In this document: in pieces, positions 6,101-14,235 of the stretch
Position numbering within the stretch: position 1 is the stretch's first letter
How the letters are laid out: every line of letters starts with the position of its first letter
Position numbers and translations under genes: made by a program
Notes under the pieces: generated by a model
What the model was told of the DNA's origin: nothing
What the model saw: the letters and a program-made list of their open reading frames with translations, nothing else
Databases searched by the model: none
Assembly: GCA_902464345.1 (NCBI GenBank)
Contig: CABQJA010000043.1
Location: 1 to 14,235, forward strand
Source: an uncultured Clostridium sp.
GTDB taxonomy: Bacteria > Bacillota > Clostridia > Lachnospirales > Lachnospiraceae
DNA: 14,235 nucleotides
Direction: 5' to 3'

Positions 6101-8506
6101 TTATAGTAGTGTATTCAGCTCTGCACGCATAGTTGCGAGCTCTGCTTTTAACTCCCGGATCGTGTCTGAGGAGTCACCGGAGAACAGGGCCGGATTCAGA
6201 CCGTAGATCCGGGAACCGGCTCCCGACTCACCACCGGAGGTGCTGCCGTCACTTAGGGAGTGATAGCCGATCAGAGTCTGGGTGGTTGCCCAGTTGTCGG
6301 TGGTAAAGACAATGGAATTTCCGATAATCTTAAGCTGTGCTCCGGAGTAATCCCCGAGATCCGGGTCATAGCTCCGGCCAAGCAGGCAGTTGCCATGATA
6401 GGTGACATTCCGGGAAGCATCTGACACAGGGTCATAGTTCGGACTGACATAGGTCAGGCCGGAATCCTCGGTAGAAGAAGACCGGTTCTGCCGTAGACGG
6501 CGCTGCTTTATGTCAGACAGGGTCTGCCGGATGGTGCGAATCCCGGATGACAGAGAAACAGCATTGGAGAAGGTAACGGAAATCGTTGACAGATCGGCAT
6601 AGTTTAAGGTGCAGGAAGAGAGGCGGAGCTTGTAGATATGACCGTCACATGCCAGACGAATCCAGTTCCCCAGCCGGAACTGTCCGACCAGAGGACGGAA
6701 CTCCGGGATCGCAAGCAGATTATTGAGGGAAGCATCCATCGTAATTGCAGGCTCGGAAGCCTGTATAAGCTCGGCCTCCGCGGTATCCATCAGGTCCTGT
6801 GCATTCTTAAACAGTTCTGCATCATTCAGGCCGTCTGAGATATAATTATCATTCTGGTAGCTATCCTCACGCCGGAAGGAGCAGAATTCCTCCCATACAG
6901 ACCGGTTCTCCAGAAAGGTCCGGAGATCCAGTGCCTTCTGAATGGTATTCCGGATATTCAGGTAGGTGTCTGTCTTAGCCTGCGTTTCCTTCAGCTGGCC
7001 TTCCCGCACCTGAATCTCATGACTGACCAGCAACCGTTCCTGATAATAGAAGGCATAAAGGTCTGACAGACCAAGGTTTGGATCAGCATCCGCAGCACCC
7101 ATCTCAATCAGAATATCCAGACATGCCTGGTAGGCATCCAGAAAGTTGATCAGCGGATTCAGGCCGTAGAGGGTGTAATCATAGGTGGTTTCCGATTTGA
7201 CCTGATACTGGTTCAGACTTCTCAGGATCCGCTGCTTTGTGTAGTTCAGGTAATTCTCATCTACAGGCAGGGTAATTGCAGTCTCACTCTCGGCAGTATT
7301 ACCGGAGTTTGCAGAAGCTGTGACACAGAACCGGCCGACCCATGTATGGGTGTCGGCAGAATAGGCTGCTTCGGGAGCTGTTACAAGATAGCCGGGTGCC
7401 AGCAGCGTTTTTGCCATGGCAAGAACCGCATTGGTAACGGTTGTAGTGCTCGCCGTGGACAGACGCTGGACGGAGATGGTTCCGATCGTTTCCGCTGTAA
7501 GCTTCGCCAGCTCTGCAGTGGCTGAAGTATCCGGCAGTGTCTCCTTCGGCATCATGCCGGAGGTCAGATAAAGCGTAGTCTCAATGGAAGCATACAGGGA
7601 GTGCATATTGTCAGCATATTCCTGCTGTCTGGAGTCGTACAGCTCCTGATAGACGGTCAGAGCATGCGACAACGTATCCGACATATTGCGCCGCATGGTG
7701 TCCGAGAAATGATAGATATAGTTCGTGCCGTTTGGATTACAGGCGGCAACGGCAGCCGTCATGGAGTCATCCCCGCCCTGTATCCGATAAGTGTTCTTTA
7801 CAGAGTCTTTATCCAGATTCAGGGAGATGGAGGTCGCCAGATTCTCACGATCTACGAATACAGACGTATCTCTGCCATAAGAATCGGCGGCATAGAGACT
7901 GATCCGCCGGTGAACCGAGTCGAAGCGCACCAGACAGTTCAGCTCCTTGGACAGCTCCTCCGTCAGGAAGGCATAGATGTCCTTCCCGTGAATACTGAAT
8001 GGACGTACCTGTTCCGCAATCTCTGCATCGACCTCGCCGATGGAGTAATGAGGAGCCTTGTCCAGAATCCGGAGCAGCAGGGAGTCTGCCGGATGCTCCG
8101 GATCATAAACCGGAGCCACCGTATAATCCTCCCGGCTGATATCGGATTCGGTATTGATCTCGATATCATACAGGACGATCTGGGACAGCTCTGCCTCGCA
8201 AAGGGACTTGCCGGTGATTGTTTTGACGGACTGCTCAGTCTCGGAAACAGCAACATCCAGATCAAAATATTCCGCAAACTCCGGAATATAGATGAGCTTG
8301 AACTGGTCAAGCCCATTCCAGAGTGTTTCGGATAAAAGCTCTTTATATACCCGGAAGCTCAGCTCCTGACAGGTGTCCAGATTCCAGGTGACCGTCAGAT
8401 CCGTGACCGGATAAAGGGCACCGAGTACGGTCCGGTCACGGCGGCAGAGCAGCAGGGTCGGGGGTGCCATCTGCTCCAGATTGTCATAGGAAATATTCAT
8501 TGGCAT
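6101..8506 (-). CDS. Tail tip hub protein, Tal/prophage endopeptidase-tail family
   Basis: This 801-residue protein sits directly after Dit, the usual place of the tail-associated lysin or hub (Tal) that closes the tail tube. The N-terminus (about 30-400) has the gp27-like hub character seen in prophage endopeptidase tail proteins: LTVTWNLDTCQELSFRVYKE, FKLIYIPEFAEYFDLDVAV, VKTITGKSLCEAELSQIVLYDIEIN, and a long segment ending in YRIQGGDD. A long helical middle (about 410-590) follows, then a strand-rich part (IRLACDGHIYKLRLSSCTLNYADLSTISVTFSNA). It ends in a short coiled coil (TIRELKAELATMRAELNTLL). No catalytic peptidase or lysozyme motif is recognisable, so it may be structural only. The ATG overlaps the Dit stop as TGATG, indicating coupled translation; a second ATG two codons later is possible. 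Family assignment is good; enzymatic role is unsupported. Confidence 0.8.
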   Translation of the reverse strand: MPMNISYDNLEQMAPPTLLLCRRDRTVLGALYPVTDLTVTWNLDTCQELSFRVYKELLSETLWNGLDQFKLIYIPEFAEYFDLDVAVSETEQSVKTITGKSLCEAELSQIVLYDIEINTESDISREDYTVAPVYDPEHPADSLLLRILDKAPHYSIGEVDAEIAEQVRPFSIHGKDIYAFLTEELSKELNCLVRFDSVHRRISLYAADSYGRDTSVFVDRENLATSISLNLDKDSVKNTYRIQGGDDSMTAAVAACNPNGTNYIYHFSDTMRRNMSDTLSHALTVYQELYDSRQQEYADNMHSLYASIETTLYLTSGMMPKETLPDTSATAELAKLTAETIGTISVQRLSTASTTTVTNAVLAMAKTLLAPGYLVTAPEAAYSADTHTWVGRFCVTASANSGNTAESETAITLPVDENYLNYTKQRILRSLNQYQVKSETTYDYTLYGLNPLINFLDAYQACLDILIEMGAADADPNLGLSDLYAFYYQERLLVSHEIQVREGQLKETQAKTDTYLNIRNTIQKALDLRTFLENRSVWEEFCSFRREDSYQNDNYISDGLNDAELFKNAQDLMDTAEAELIQASEPAITMDASLNNLLAIPEFRPLVGQFRLGNWIRLACDGHIYKLRLSSCTLNYADLSTISVTFSNAVSLSSGIRTIRQTLSDIKQRRLRQNRSSSTEDSGLTYVSPNYDPVSDASRNVTYHGNCLLGRSYDPDLGDYSGAQLKIIGNSIVFTTDNWATTQTLIGYHSLSDGSTSGGESGAGSRIYGLNPALFSGDSSDTIRELKAELATMRAELNTLL

Positions 8507-9312
8507 CAGAATCCCACCTTTCTGTAAGCTTTATAATCCAGCTCTACCTGACAGGGCTGGGAGAAGGTGAATACATTGGTACGCTGTCCCAGTGTGTTGG
8601 AGACAGTCGGAAATACATAGTTAAAAGCATTGGCAATCTCATCCTGCCGTATGGAGGAGGAGATGGTATGCAGCTCTGTCAGCTGCAGCATCTCGCCGGA
8701 ATGACAGCCGGTAATGCGGGTCTTCCGATGGTCAAAGGAGTTCTCAATCTCCAGCGTCTGATCCTCCTCGCCCTGATACAGCAGGAACAGATTGACAGGA
8801 CTGGAGCCTACGCGGGATGAAGGGTCCTGAATCGTCAGAGCAGGTGCATCTGCGGAAATGCTTCGGATAATATGCACCGGCTGATAGCCATACGGACAAT
8901 TGGTCTCCAGTGTAAGCTCGAAGCCGCAGGGGCTACCTGCAAGCTCCAGAACACCGGCATTGATCCGTACATCAAAATAAACGGAGTCCGGTTCCTCCGG
9001 ATCCAGAAAGCAGAACGGGTGGTAGCCATCCTCCCGGCAAAGCCAGCGGATGATCTCTTCCTGCATGGCGGTGGAGAGCGGCGTTACCTGACAGCTGATC
9101 CGGTCAAAGTGCAGCAGCCTTAACGTCTTCTGCAGCATAGTGGTGTAATGATTCCGGATGAAAAACTGTCGATTACCGAGAACCGGCTGGACAGTGATCG
9201 CTTCCGGAGTGGCAATGCCCAGTGATTCCGAGAGGTTCGCACCGTCAGCAGAGGCGAGAACCAGATCAAAATCACTGGCGCAATGTCCTTCAAATAAAAA
9301 ATCATATATCAT
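8506..9312 (-). CDS. Distal tail protein (Dit, Sipho_tail family)
   Basis: This 268-residue protein fits Dit, the hexameric ring joining the tail tube to the tip in siphophages. The N-terminus MIYDFLFEGHCASDFDLVLASAD is typical of the family, as is the NRQFFIRNHYTTMLQKTLRLLHFD segment and the REDGYHPFCFLDPEEPDSVYFDVRIN segment before the second, galectin-like half (about 130-268; GFELTLETNCPYGYQP). Its size matches lactococcal and streptococcal Dit (about 250-300). A strong AGGAGGAA site (9319-9326) overlaps the stop codon of the upstream small gene, and the 3' end overlaps the hub gene by one base. Gene order between the tape measure and Tal supports the call. No unusual residue is evident. 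Confidence 0.87.
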   Translation of the reverse strand: MIYDFLFEGHCASDFDLVLASADGANLSESLGIATPEAITVQPVLGNRQFFIRNHYTTMLQKTLRLLHFDRISCQVTPLSTAMQEEIIRWLCREDGYHPFCFLDPEEPDSVYFDVRINAGVLELAGSPCGFELTLETNCPYGYQPVHIIRSISADAPALTIQDPSSRVGSSPVNLFLLYQGEEDQTLEIENSFDHRKTRITGCHSGEMLQLTELHTISSSIRQDEIANAFNYVFPTVSNTLGQRTNVFTFSQPCQVELDYKAYRKVGF

Positions 9313-9324
9313 AATTCGTTCCTC

Positions 9325-9633
9325 CTAATCGTTCAGACTTCGGTTGATCCGGCGGATCGACTGGTCGGTCTGGCGTTTGAAATGTGTGCGTTCCCGGTTC
9401 ATGGTGCGGCTGAATTCCTGCAACAGATCTGTATACTGTGATTTCAGATCCGTTAATTCATCACAGAGCTGATAGAACTCCTGCTCCGCCCGGCGGACAG
9501 CATTTAAGCTGTCCGCAGCAGAACCGGAGGTACAGGTCTGCAGCTCCTGTTTTAATGCACGGTTTTCTTCTGTTAAACGGGTTACTTCTTTCTGGAGAAG
9601 CTGGATACGCTTCTCGTATTTGGTTTGATTCAT
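9325..9633 (-). CDS. Small coiled-coil protein between tape measure and Dit
   Basis: I do not recognise a family for this 102-residue protein. It is nearly all helical: residues 7-33 (KRIQLLQKEVTRLTEENRALKQELQ) form a leucine-zipper-like heptad run, a short Ser/Gly break follows (36-40), and residues 44-100 continue as a charged helix with an Arg-rich end (RERTHFKRQTDQSIRRINRSLND). There is no signal peptide or membrane segment. AGGAGGA (9641-9647) precedes the ATG, and the gene sits 18 nt after the tape measure stop and 12 nt before Dit, so it belongs to the tail operon. It could be a tail assembly chaperone, a tape-measure partner or a minor tail tip component; none can be shown. It is expected to be translated given its strong ribosome site and tight packing. 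Confidence 0.8.
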   Translation of the reverse strand: MNQTKYEKRIQLLQKEVTRLTEENRALKQELQTCTSGSAADSLNAVRRAEQEFYQLCDELTDLKSQYTDLLQEFSRTMNRERTHFKRQTDQSIRRINRSLND

Positions 9634-9651
9634 AGTTTATTCCTCCTGGTA

Positions 9652-12600
9652 TTAGAATCTTCTGACACGGTGGATGCTCTTACCGGCAATCAGATCTGTG
9701 CTGACTGCCTGAATGGATTTCACCACACCGGAGTCATTCTGAAGTGCGGTGATCAGGTTGCGGCTGAAGTCTTCCGGACGTGTTACATTCGGCAGATTCA
9801 TCTGATCGATCCGGATAGAAACACCACCGGAGGTCACCGACTGAGCAGGCAGTGATGGGCGGGCAGTGGTCTGCAGAAGATTCTGCAAAGCCAGCTCATA
9901 TTCCCGGCTATAGCTCTGAACAGGTGCGGCAGCACCGGTCACATTGCCGTAAACAAGCGGAAGATCGGGAGTGACCTGATAGATCTTTTCATTGTAGGTA
10001 CGGATCCGTTTTAAGAGATCCTCCGACAACTTGTATCCGGCAGCCTTGGCGAGCTCTGCCAGTACCCGATTGGTGGTAGACTGATTCTCATCTGTTGTGG
10101 TGAGCAACTCTGCAATCAGGGCATCGGTATCACTGAACTTCTCATCTACGAAGGCCTGATAATCCGAGAGTGCCTGATCCATCATATCTTCCTGTGTGGA
10201 AATCCATTTCTGGTATTCGGTATCCTTAAGGTCCTCCTGTGCCTCCTGCAGCTTTACGGTGATCTCCTGCAGACGCTTTCTTCCCTCCTCGGATGTATCA
10301 TTGGAATAAGCAGCCTTCTGCTTTTCCAGCGTGGCAATGTTTTTCGTCTTCTCGGCAATGGATTTCTGATATTCATACAGATCCTGTTCGCTTTTCAGAG
10401 CTTCCTTTTTCTTACTGATCAGCTCCTCCATGGAGTCGATGATGGCATCATAGCCCTTTCTTGCCAGATCAATCATGGCCTGCTTTTCCTCGCGGGCGGC
10501 GAGAACGCTTTCACGCTGGGCTTCTACCAGCTTCTGGCGGCGTTCTAACAGTGTCTGGTTGCCCGGATCCTTTGCAATCTGTTTATCCAGAGATGCAATC
10601 TCGGACTTGTACTTCCGGATCTGCTCCAGATATATCTGATAATTGGCTCCCCGGATATCCAGTTCCGCAATGCCGTATTTACTGAGACCGTGCTTGCCGG
10701 AAGCATCGGTGGTATCCTCCTGCTCCAGGAGCTTTCGCAAATACTCAGACTCATCGGTCTGACCTGCCAGTTTCTCCTGCATCCGGTCAAAGGCATCCCA
10801 TTTCAACTGACGCAGTGAGTTGTTATAGTCCTGGAGGGATTTGTCTGCTTCGCGGATAGCGGCATCGACATCCTGAATCTTCTTCTGCATGTCATACCAT
10901 TGCTCAGAGCCGGAGATCAGATGACCGGATGCGATAGCGGCATTCAGACTCCGAAGGAGCTGCTCCCGCTCGGCAGTCAGTTCCTGACGATTCGCCTTTT
11001 CATTGGCAATCAGCTGACGATACATGGACTGACTGACCACATGGCCTTTCGCCTCAATCAGATCCATCTCGTCCTGAATCCGGTTGGCGGTGTTCGTAAA
11101 GTCAGACAGACGGTTCTCAAACTGTGACTGAATCGCTTCAAATTCCTGCAATGCGAGATCCGCAAGGGAACGGTTCAGTTCCTCTATCTGCGATTGAATA
11201 TCAGCGGCGGCCTTGTACCACTGCTGGTACTGGTCGATCCGCTCCTGCAGACCGGCATCGGCAATGGATTCAATCTGCATACTGCCGTTGCGGACCTTTG
11301 CCTTATAATCCTCTGAAAGACCGGAGGCATCGGCCTGTGCCATATAGCCGGCGTAAATCTGTGACAGGATGGAAATCTGGTTGCCGGTCTCTGCAATCTC
11401 CTGATTCAGAGCCTGATTCCGGGATGACCATGAGAGGAAGGTATTCTCCTGAATGGTCTTTAAGCGTGACAGCGCTTCCGTGCATCGGGTAATGGCAGTC
11501 TCCATCCAGTTGTATTCCTTGGCACTGGTGCTCTGGCCGGAGGAGGATGGTGCGGCGGTGGAAGGGGTATTGGCGGCATTTGTCTTATGCTTGGCTAATG
11601 CGGCTTTTATTTCATCAATAGCTGAAGTTTTATAAGCTTCCAGAGTATATTCGTCAGATTTCCAGTTGCCGGTTGGAGACTCGCCATTCTCCATTTTCTT
11701 CTTAAATTCAGAGTATTTAACTAAATAGCTGCCGGTAATGTCCAGTGCAGAACAGAGACTGATCAGGTTGTCAACATCACTGGATGTGGATAAGGCACTG
11801 CCGGCTGCACTGAGCTTAATATTCATATAAGAATACAGAACGTCGCAGGAATTCCCAAGGGCCGTGTTCTCATTGATCAGGCCTGCAATCTCGTTGATCG
11901 TAGCATTCTTTAACAGTTGGGAAGCGTTCGCAGCGGTCAGCTGAGTATCGTTTAAACGCAACTGAGCATCAGCCACCTCTTCGCTGGCATCAGCCAGCGC
12001 TTCCTTGAAGGCCTCTGTATCGACGATTGGTGTAATGTGGACTGCATTCGCACGGGTATGAGCCCGGTCCAGCCAATCCTCCAGTTCGTCCAGGGAATCA
12101 ATCTGAGAACGCTCATCCATAGACATGGAGAGAATCAGATTCAGATCAGAGGCATTTAATCCGGCAATATAGTCATTTAACTGTTCTTTCAGTGGGTCCT
12201 CTTCGGCAAGGTCATCTGTAATCGCAGTCTGGGCTCTGGTAATCAGAGTTGAATCAAAATCGCCAAGATCAAACATATTTACCAGATCATCCGCACTCAG
12301 TGTATCACCAAGCAATTTCGAAAGTTCCGAGGTGTATTGCTCAATGGCTGCAGCATTCTCCTGCAGAGGAGCATCCGGATCTAAGGATAAAATATTGGAG
12401 TATAGCTGACTGATTTTAGCCTGATCTTTGGATGTGGCAGTAGCCATAGAGGTTAGAAATTTATCATTGAAGAACTGATAAATGTCATCAGAATAGGTAC
12501 CCTTAATCTCATCGGCATACTGAGCATAATTAAGGTTAGTAACCATTTGTCGTGCCATATTCTGAAGGTTGGTGTCAAGATTGTTGTAGTTGGAATCAAC

Positions 12601-14235
12601 ATCAAGACCTGTCAGAACATCCATGATATTAGCCTTATATGCCTGATTGATTTCTTCTCTGGCATCACTGGAGGCAGCGGCATATTGTGTGGACAGGGTT
12701 TCAAATATATGATCCCCTTGATTAGCAAGGATAGAATATGCTTTTTCATATTGATCGTCTGCTAAGGAACTTAGATCCAGAAAATAGGAATCACTCCAGG
12801 AACTATAGGCAGCACTCAGATTGGTTCCTAACTCCTGGTTTAACTGATTGGCAATGGAGTTAAGCATAGTCTGACTGTCAAAGTTCTCGGAGAAGTCTTT
12901 ACCCAGAGATATATGCTTCTGATCGCTATACATAGAATTCATAAGTGTTGTATGCAGAGCAGCAGTGTCATACCTGGTATTCGTTGATGAGAATCTATCG
13001 ATTTCTTCCCGTGCACTTCGGGTGCTTTCATATATGCCATTCATGACGTCGGTCATGTTATTCTTGATCTCGGTACCGAGAGCCTTGCGTTTGGCCGCTG
13101 CCAGATCATTCAGAATCTGTGTTGTTTCGGCAGCATTGGCACCCAGATTTAGAATGGCATTACCTTCTATGTCTGTCCCTTTGATCAATTCCGGGAAGAG
13201 CTCAGCTAACTGATTGTTTGTATCCAGAAATTTCTGGTAATCCTCATCAGAGAGGCTGAGATTGGTATTGGTGGAGATATCGACACCTGCCTGCAACTGT
13301 TCATAGGTGTTGCATGCATCTTCTACGGAACTCTTCATGTTACTTAAATTATCCTTGATGGTCTGAATATTTTCAGAAGCGGTTTCGCCGGTTTCAATGA
13401 TTTTCTGACGATGCTTATCAATGGCTTTATTAATAGCAAAGATAGCAGTAATAGCCGTACCGATAGCAAGGACTCCGGCGGTAATCCATCCGGCAGGATT
13501 TGTCGCCAGCCAAGTGGCGGTGGCAGCAACCTGTTTCCAGATGGCAGCGGTGGAAGCCTTCAGGCTTGTAATCCATTTTGGAATGGCAGTGGTTGCCTGA
13601 GCATTCGTGGCAGCGGATACACCGAGGGTCAGACCAAGTTCTTTCGCCTCAGCCTCTGTCAGGTATCCAGATGCCTGTGCTCTGGCCAGTTTATAGGTGG
13701 TGAGTTTAACTGTCTGCTGACCCTCGGCCTCTGTAGCAACTGAGAGCCCCATAGAAGCAAGAACCTCATTGGCAAGTTCTTCTGATTGTAATTGGGAGGT
13801 TAGAATTGACTTCAGGTCTGAAGCAAGTAATTCTTTCTTGCTGGAGAGTAATCCGGCTTCAGCCATAGCCTGATATTGCATTTCGGTAGAAAGACCTTTA
13901 GCAGCCAGAGTACGTTGAATGTCTGCATTGGTCAGTCCCTGTGTAGAGAGAAGTAGAGCTGCTTGGGCACCGTCAATATCGGAGAGTGCAGTAGCGTACT
14001 GATCGAATAAATCAAGTGAAAGTTTAAAGTGGCTGGAAGATGTGGAGGGAGCCTGCATATGTTGAATTCTTTCAATTTCACTGATATAGGGTCGAAGGTC
14101 ATCAGGAGTTGTTAATGTGCCTTTTCGCAGGAGACTGATTTGAGGTGCGCTTAAAGAGTCAAGGTTCAGTGGACCAGATTGGAAATTTTCAATATTTGTT
14201 TTTAGGGTTGATAGTTCTTTTAGGTAATCTTTTAT
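9652..14235 (-). CDS. Phage tail tape measure protein (5' end outside the window)
   Basis: The open frame runs without a stop from the TAA at 9652 to the window edge, 1,527 residues; an internal ATG at 14058 has 59 in-frame codons before it and no clear ribosome site, so the true start is outside. Tape measure proteins fill the tail tube and set tail length. A hydrophobic stretch at about 13429-13551 (AAIWKQVAATATWLATNPAGWITAGVLAIG) is typical of the class and is linked to membrane passage during DNA entry. The following part is mostly helical. A Ser/Thr/Ala/Pro linker lies at about 11515-11600, and long coiled coils follow (about 10090-11260, rich in EELNRSLADLALQ and EKQKAAYS type runs). 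The C-terminus (RIDQMNLPNVTRPEDFSRNLITALQND) resembles the usual tape measure tail end. No lytic peptidase or transglycosylase motif was seen. Confidence 0.88.
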   Translation of the reverse strand: MKDYLKELSTLKTNIENFQSGPLNLDSLSAPQISLLRKGTLTTPDDLRPYISEIERIQHMQAPSTSSSHFKLSLDLFDQYATALSDIDGAQAALLLSTQGLTNADIQRTLAAKGLSTEMQYQAMAEAGLLSSKKELLASDLKSILTSQLQSEELANEVLASMGLSVATEAEGQQTVKLTTYKLARAQASGYLTEAEAKELGLTLGVSAATNAQATTAIPKWITSLKASTAAIWKQVAATATWLATNPAGWITAGVLAIGTAITAIFAINKAIDKHRQKIIETGETASENIQTIKDNLSNMKSSVEDACNTYEQLQAGVDISTNTNLSLSDEDYQKFLDTNNQLAELFPELIKGTDIEGNAILNLGANAAETTQILNDLAAAKRKALGTEIKNNMTDVMNGIYESTRSAREEIDRFSSTNTRYDTAALHTTLMNSMYSDQKHISLGKDFSENFDSQTMLNSIANQLNQELGTNLSAAYSSWSDSYFLDLSSLADDQYEKAYSILANQGDHIFETLSTQYAAASSDAREEINQAYKANIMDVLTGLDVDSNYNNLDTNLQNMARQMVTNLNYAQYADEIKGTYSDDIYQFFNDKFLTSMATATSKDQAKISQLYSNILSLDPDAPLQENAAAIEQYTSELSKLLGDTLSADDLVNMFDLGDFDSTLITRAQTAITDDLAEEDPLKEQLNDYIAGLNASDLNLILSMSMDERSQIDSLDELEDWLDRAHTRANAVHITPIVDTEAFKEALADASEEVADAQLRLNDTQLTAANASQLLKNATINEIAGLINENTALGNSCDVLYSYMNIKLSAAGSALSTSSDVDNLISLCSALDITGSYLVKYSEFKKKMENGESPTGNWKSDEYTLEAYKTSAIDEIKAALAKHKTNAANTPSTAAPSSSGQSTSAKEYNWMETAITRCTEALSRLKTIQENTFLSWSSRNQALNQEIAETGNQISILSQIYAGYMAQADASGLSEDYKAKVRNGSMQIESIADAGLQERIDQYQQWYKAAADIQSQIEELNRSLADLALQEFEAIQSQFENRLSDFTNTANRIQDEMDLIEAKGHVVSQSMYRQLIANEKANRQELTAEREQLLRSLNAAIASGHLISGSEQWYDMQKKIQDVDAAIREADKSLQDYNNSLRQLKWDAFDRMQEKLAGQTDESEYLRKLLEQEDTTDASGKHGLSKYGIAELDIRGANYQIYLEQIRKYKSEIASLDKQIAKDPGNQTLLERRQKLVEAQRESVLAAREEKQAMIDLARKGYDAIIDSMEELISKKKEALKSEQDLYEYQKSIAEKTKNIATLEKQKAAYSNDTSEEGRKRLQEITVKLQEAQEDLKDTEYQKWISTQEDMMDQALSDYQAFVDEKFSDTDALIAELLTTTDENQSTTNRVLAELAKAAGYKLSEDLLKRIRTYNEKIYQVTPDLPLVYGNVTGAAAPVQSYSREYELALQNLLQTTARPSLPAQSVTSGGVSIRIDQMNLPNVTRPEDFSRNLITALQNDSGVVKSIQAVSTDLIAGKSIHRVRRF

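Larger units (their letters stand above)
3246..14235 (-). mobile_element. Prophage (siphovirus-type) tail and lysis end, partial
   Basis: Six consecutive - strand genes encode a tape measure, a coiled-coil protein, Dit, Tal-like hub, tail fibre and amidase, in the order usual for tail modules of long-tailed non-contractile phages. The genes overlap or lie within 20 nt of each other. Sampled 60-base lines are mostly richer in G+C here (47-67 percent at 5041, 6181, 10981 and 11521) than in rplT (43 percent at 2821), though the middle of the tape measure gene is lower. The left boundary is placed after the terminator; the exact junction is not known. Head, packaging, integration and control genes would lie to the right. 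A defective element or a tailocin cannot be excluded. Confidence 0.85.

Noticed and set aside
7601..8335. Long + strand open frame opposite the tail hub gene
   Set aside because: It lies fully antisense to a well-supported coding gene, lacks a good ribosome site, and its product has no recognisable family features; the high G+C of the gene explains it.
9652..14235. Contractile tail or tailocin of myovirus type
   Set aside because: No sheath, baseplate wedge or LysM hub gene is seen, and the TMP-Dit-Tal order is that of siphophages. A siphovirus-like tailocin remains possible but cannot be shown here.

Overview
The window looks like a Firmicutes (Clostridia) chromosome, most likely a gut Lachnospiraceae-type genome. 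This is inferred from strong AGGAGG ribosome sites, a Gram-positive infC-rpmI-rplT operon with an attenuator leader, a BlaI/M56 pair, and siphophage tail proteins of low-GC Gram-positive type. No RNA gene, insertion sequence or CRISPR array was seen.

Region 1 (1-1815, + strand) holds a two-gene regulatory unit: a BlaI/MecI-type winged-helix repressor overlapping by 14 nt a membrane M56 (BlaR1-family) metalloprotease. The protease keeps its HExxH zinc site but carries a short, probably beta-rich outer domain in place of the penicillin-binding sensor. Region 2 (1816-3245, + strand) is the translation operon infC-rpmI-rplT. It has a clear sigma-A promoter at 1838-1866 and a roughly 150-nt leader containing a terminator and a competing antiterminator helix, as expected for L20-controlled attenuation. 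infC appears to start at an ATT codon. A long hairpin with A and T runs on both sides closes the operon and can serve both strands.

Region 3 (about 3246-14235, - strand) is the end of a prophage or phage-derived element that converges on the ribosomal operon. In transcription order it encodes a tape measure protein (whose 5' end lies beyond the window), a 102-aa coiled-coil protein, a distal tail protein (Dit), a Tal/endopeptidase-type tail hub protein, a tail fibre with a BppU-like N-terminus and an S74 self-cleaving chaperone C-terminus, and an amidase endolysin with a DUF4214-like C-terminus. The six genes are tightly packed and share one transcription direction. The TMP-Dit-Tal order indicates a long, non-contractile siphovirus tail. 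The amidase is the last gene: no holin, integrase or recombinase lies between it and the host operon.

How the parts work together: TMP, Dit, Tal and fibre build the tail shaft and tip, and the amidase cuts peptidoglycan for release. The host genes to the left are unrelated; the element has probably inserted just downstream of rplT. No wholly new system is evident. The points most worth checking are the sensor-swapped M56 protease, the DUF4214-bearing endolysin without an adjacent holin, the extra coiled-coil protein between TMP and Dit, and the short tandem repeats at the likely element boundary.
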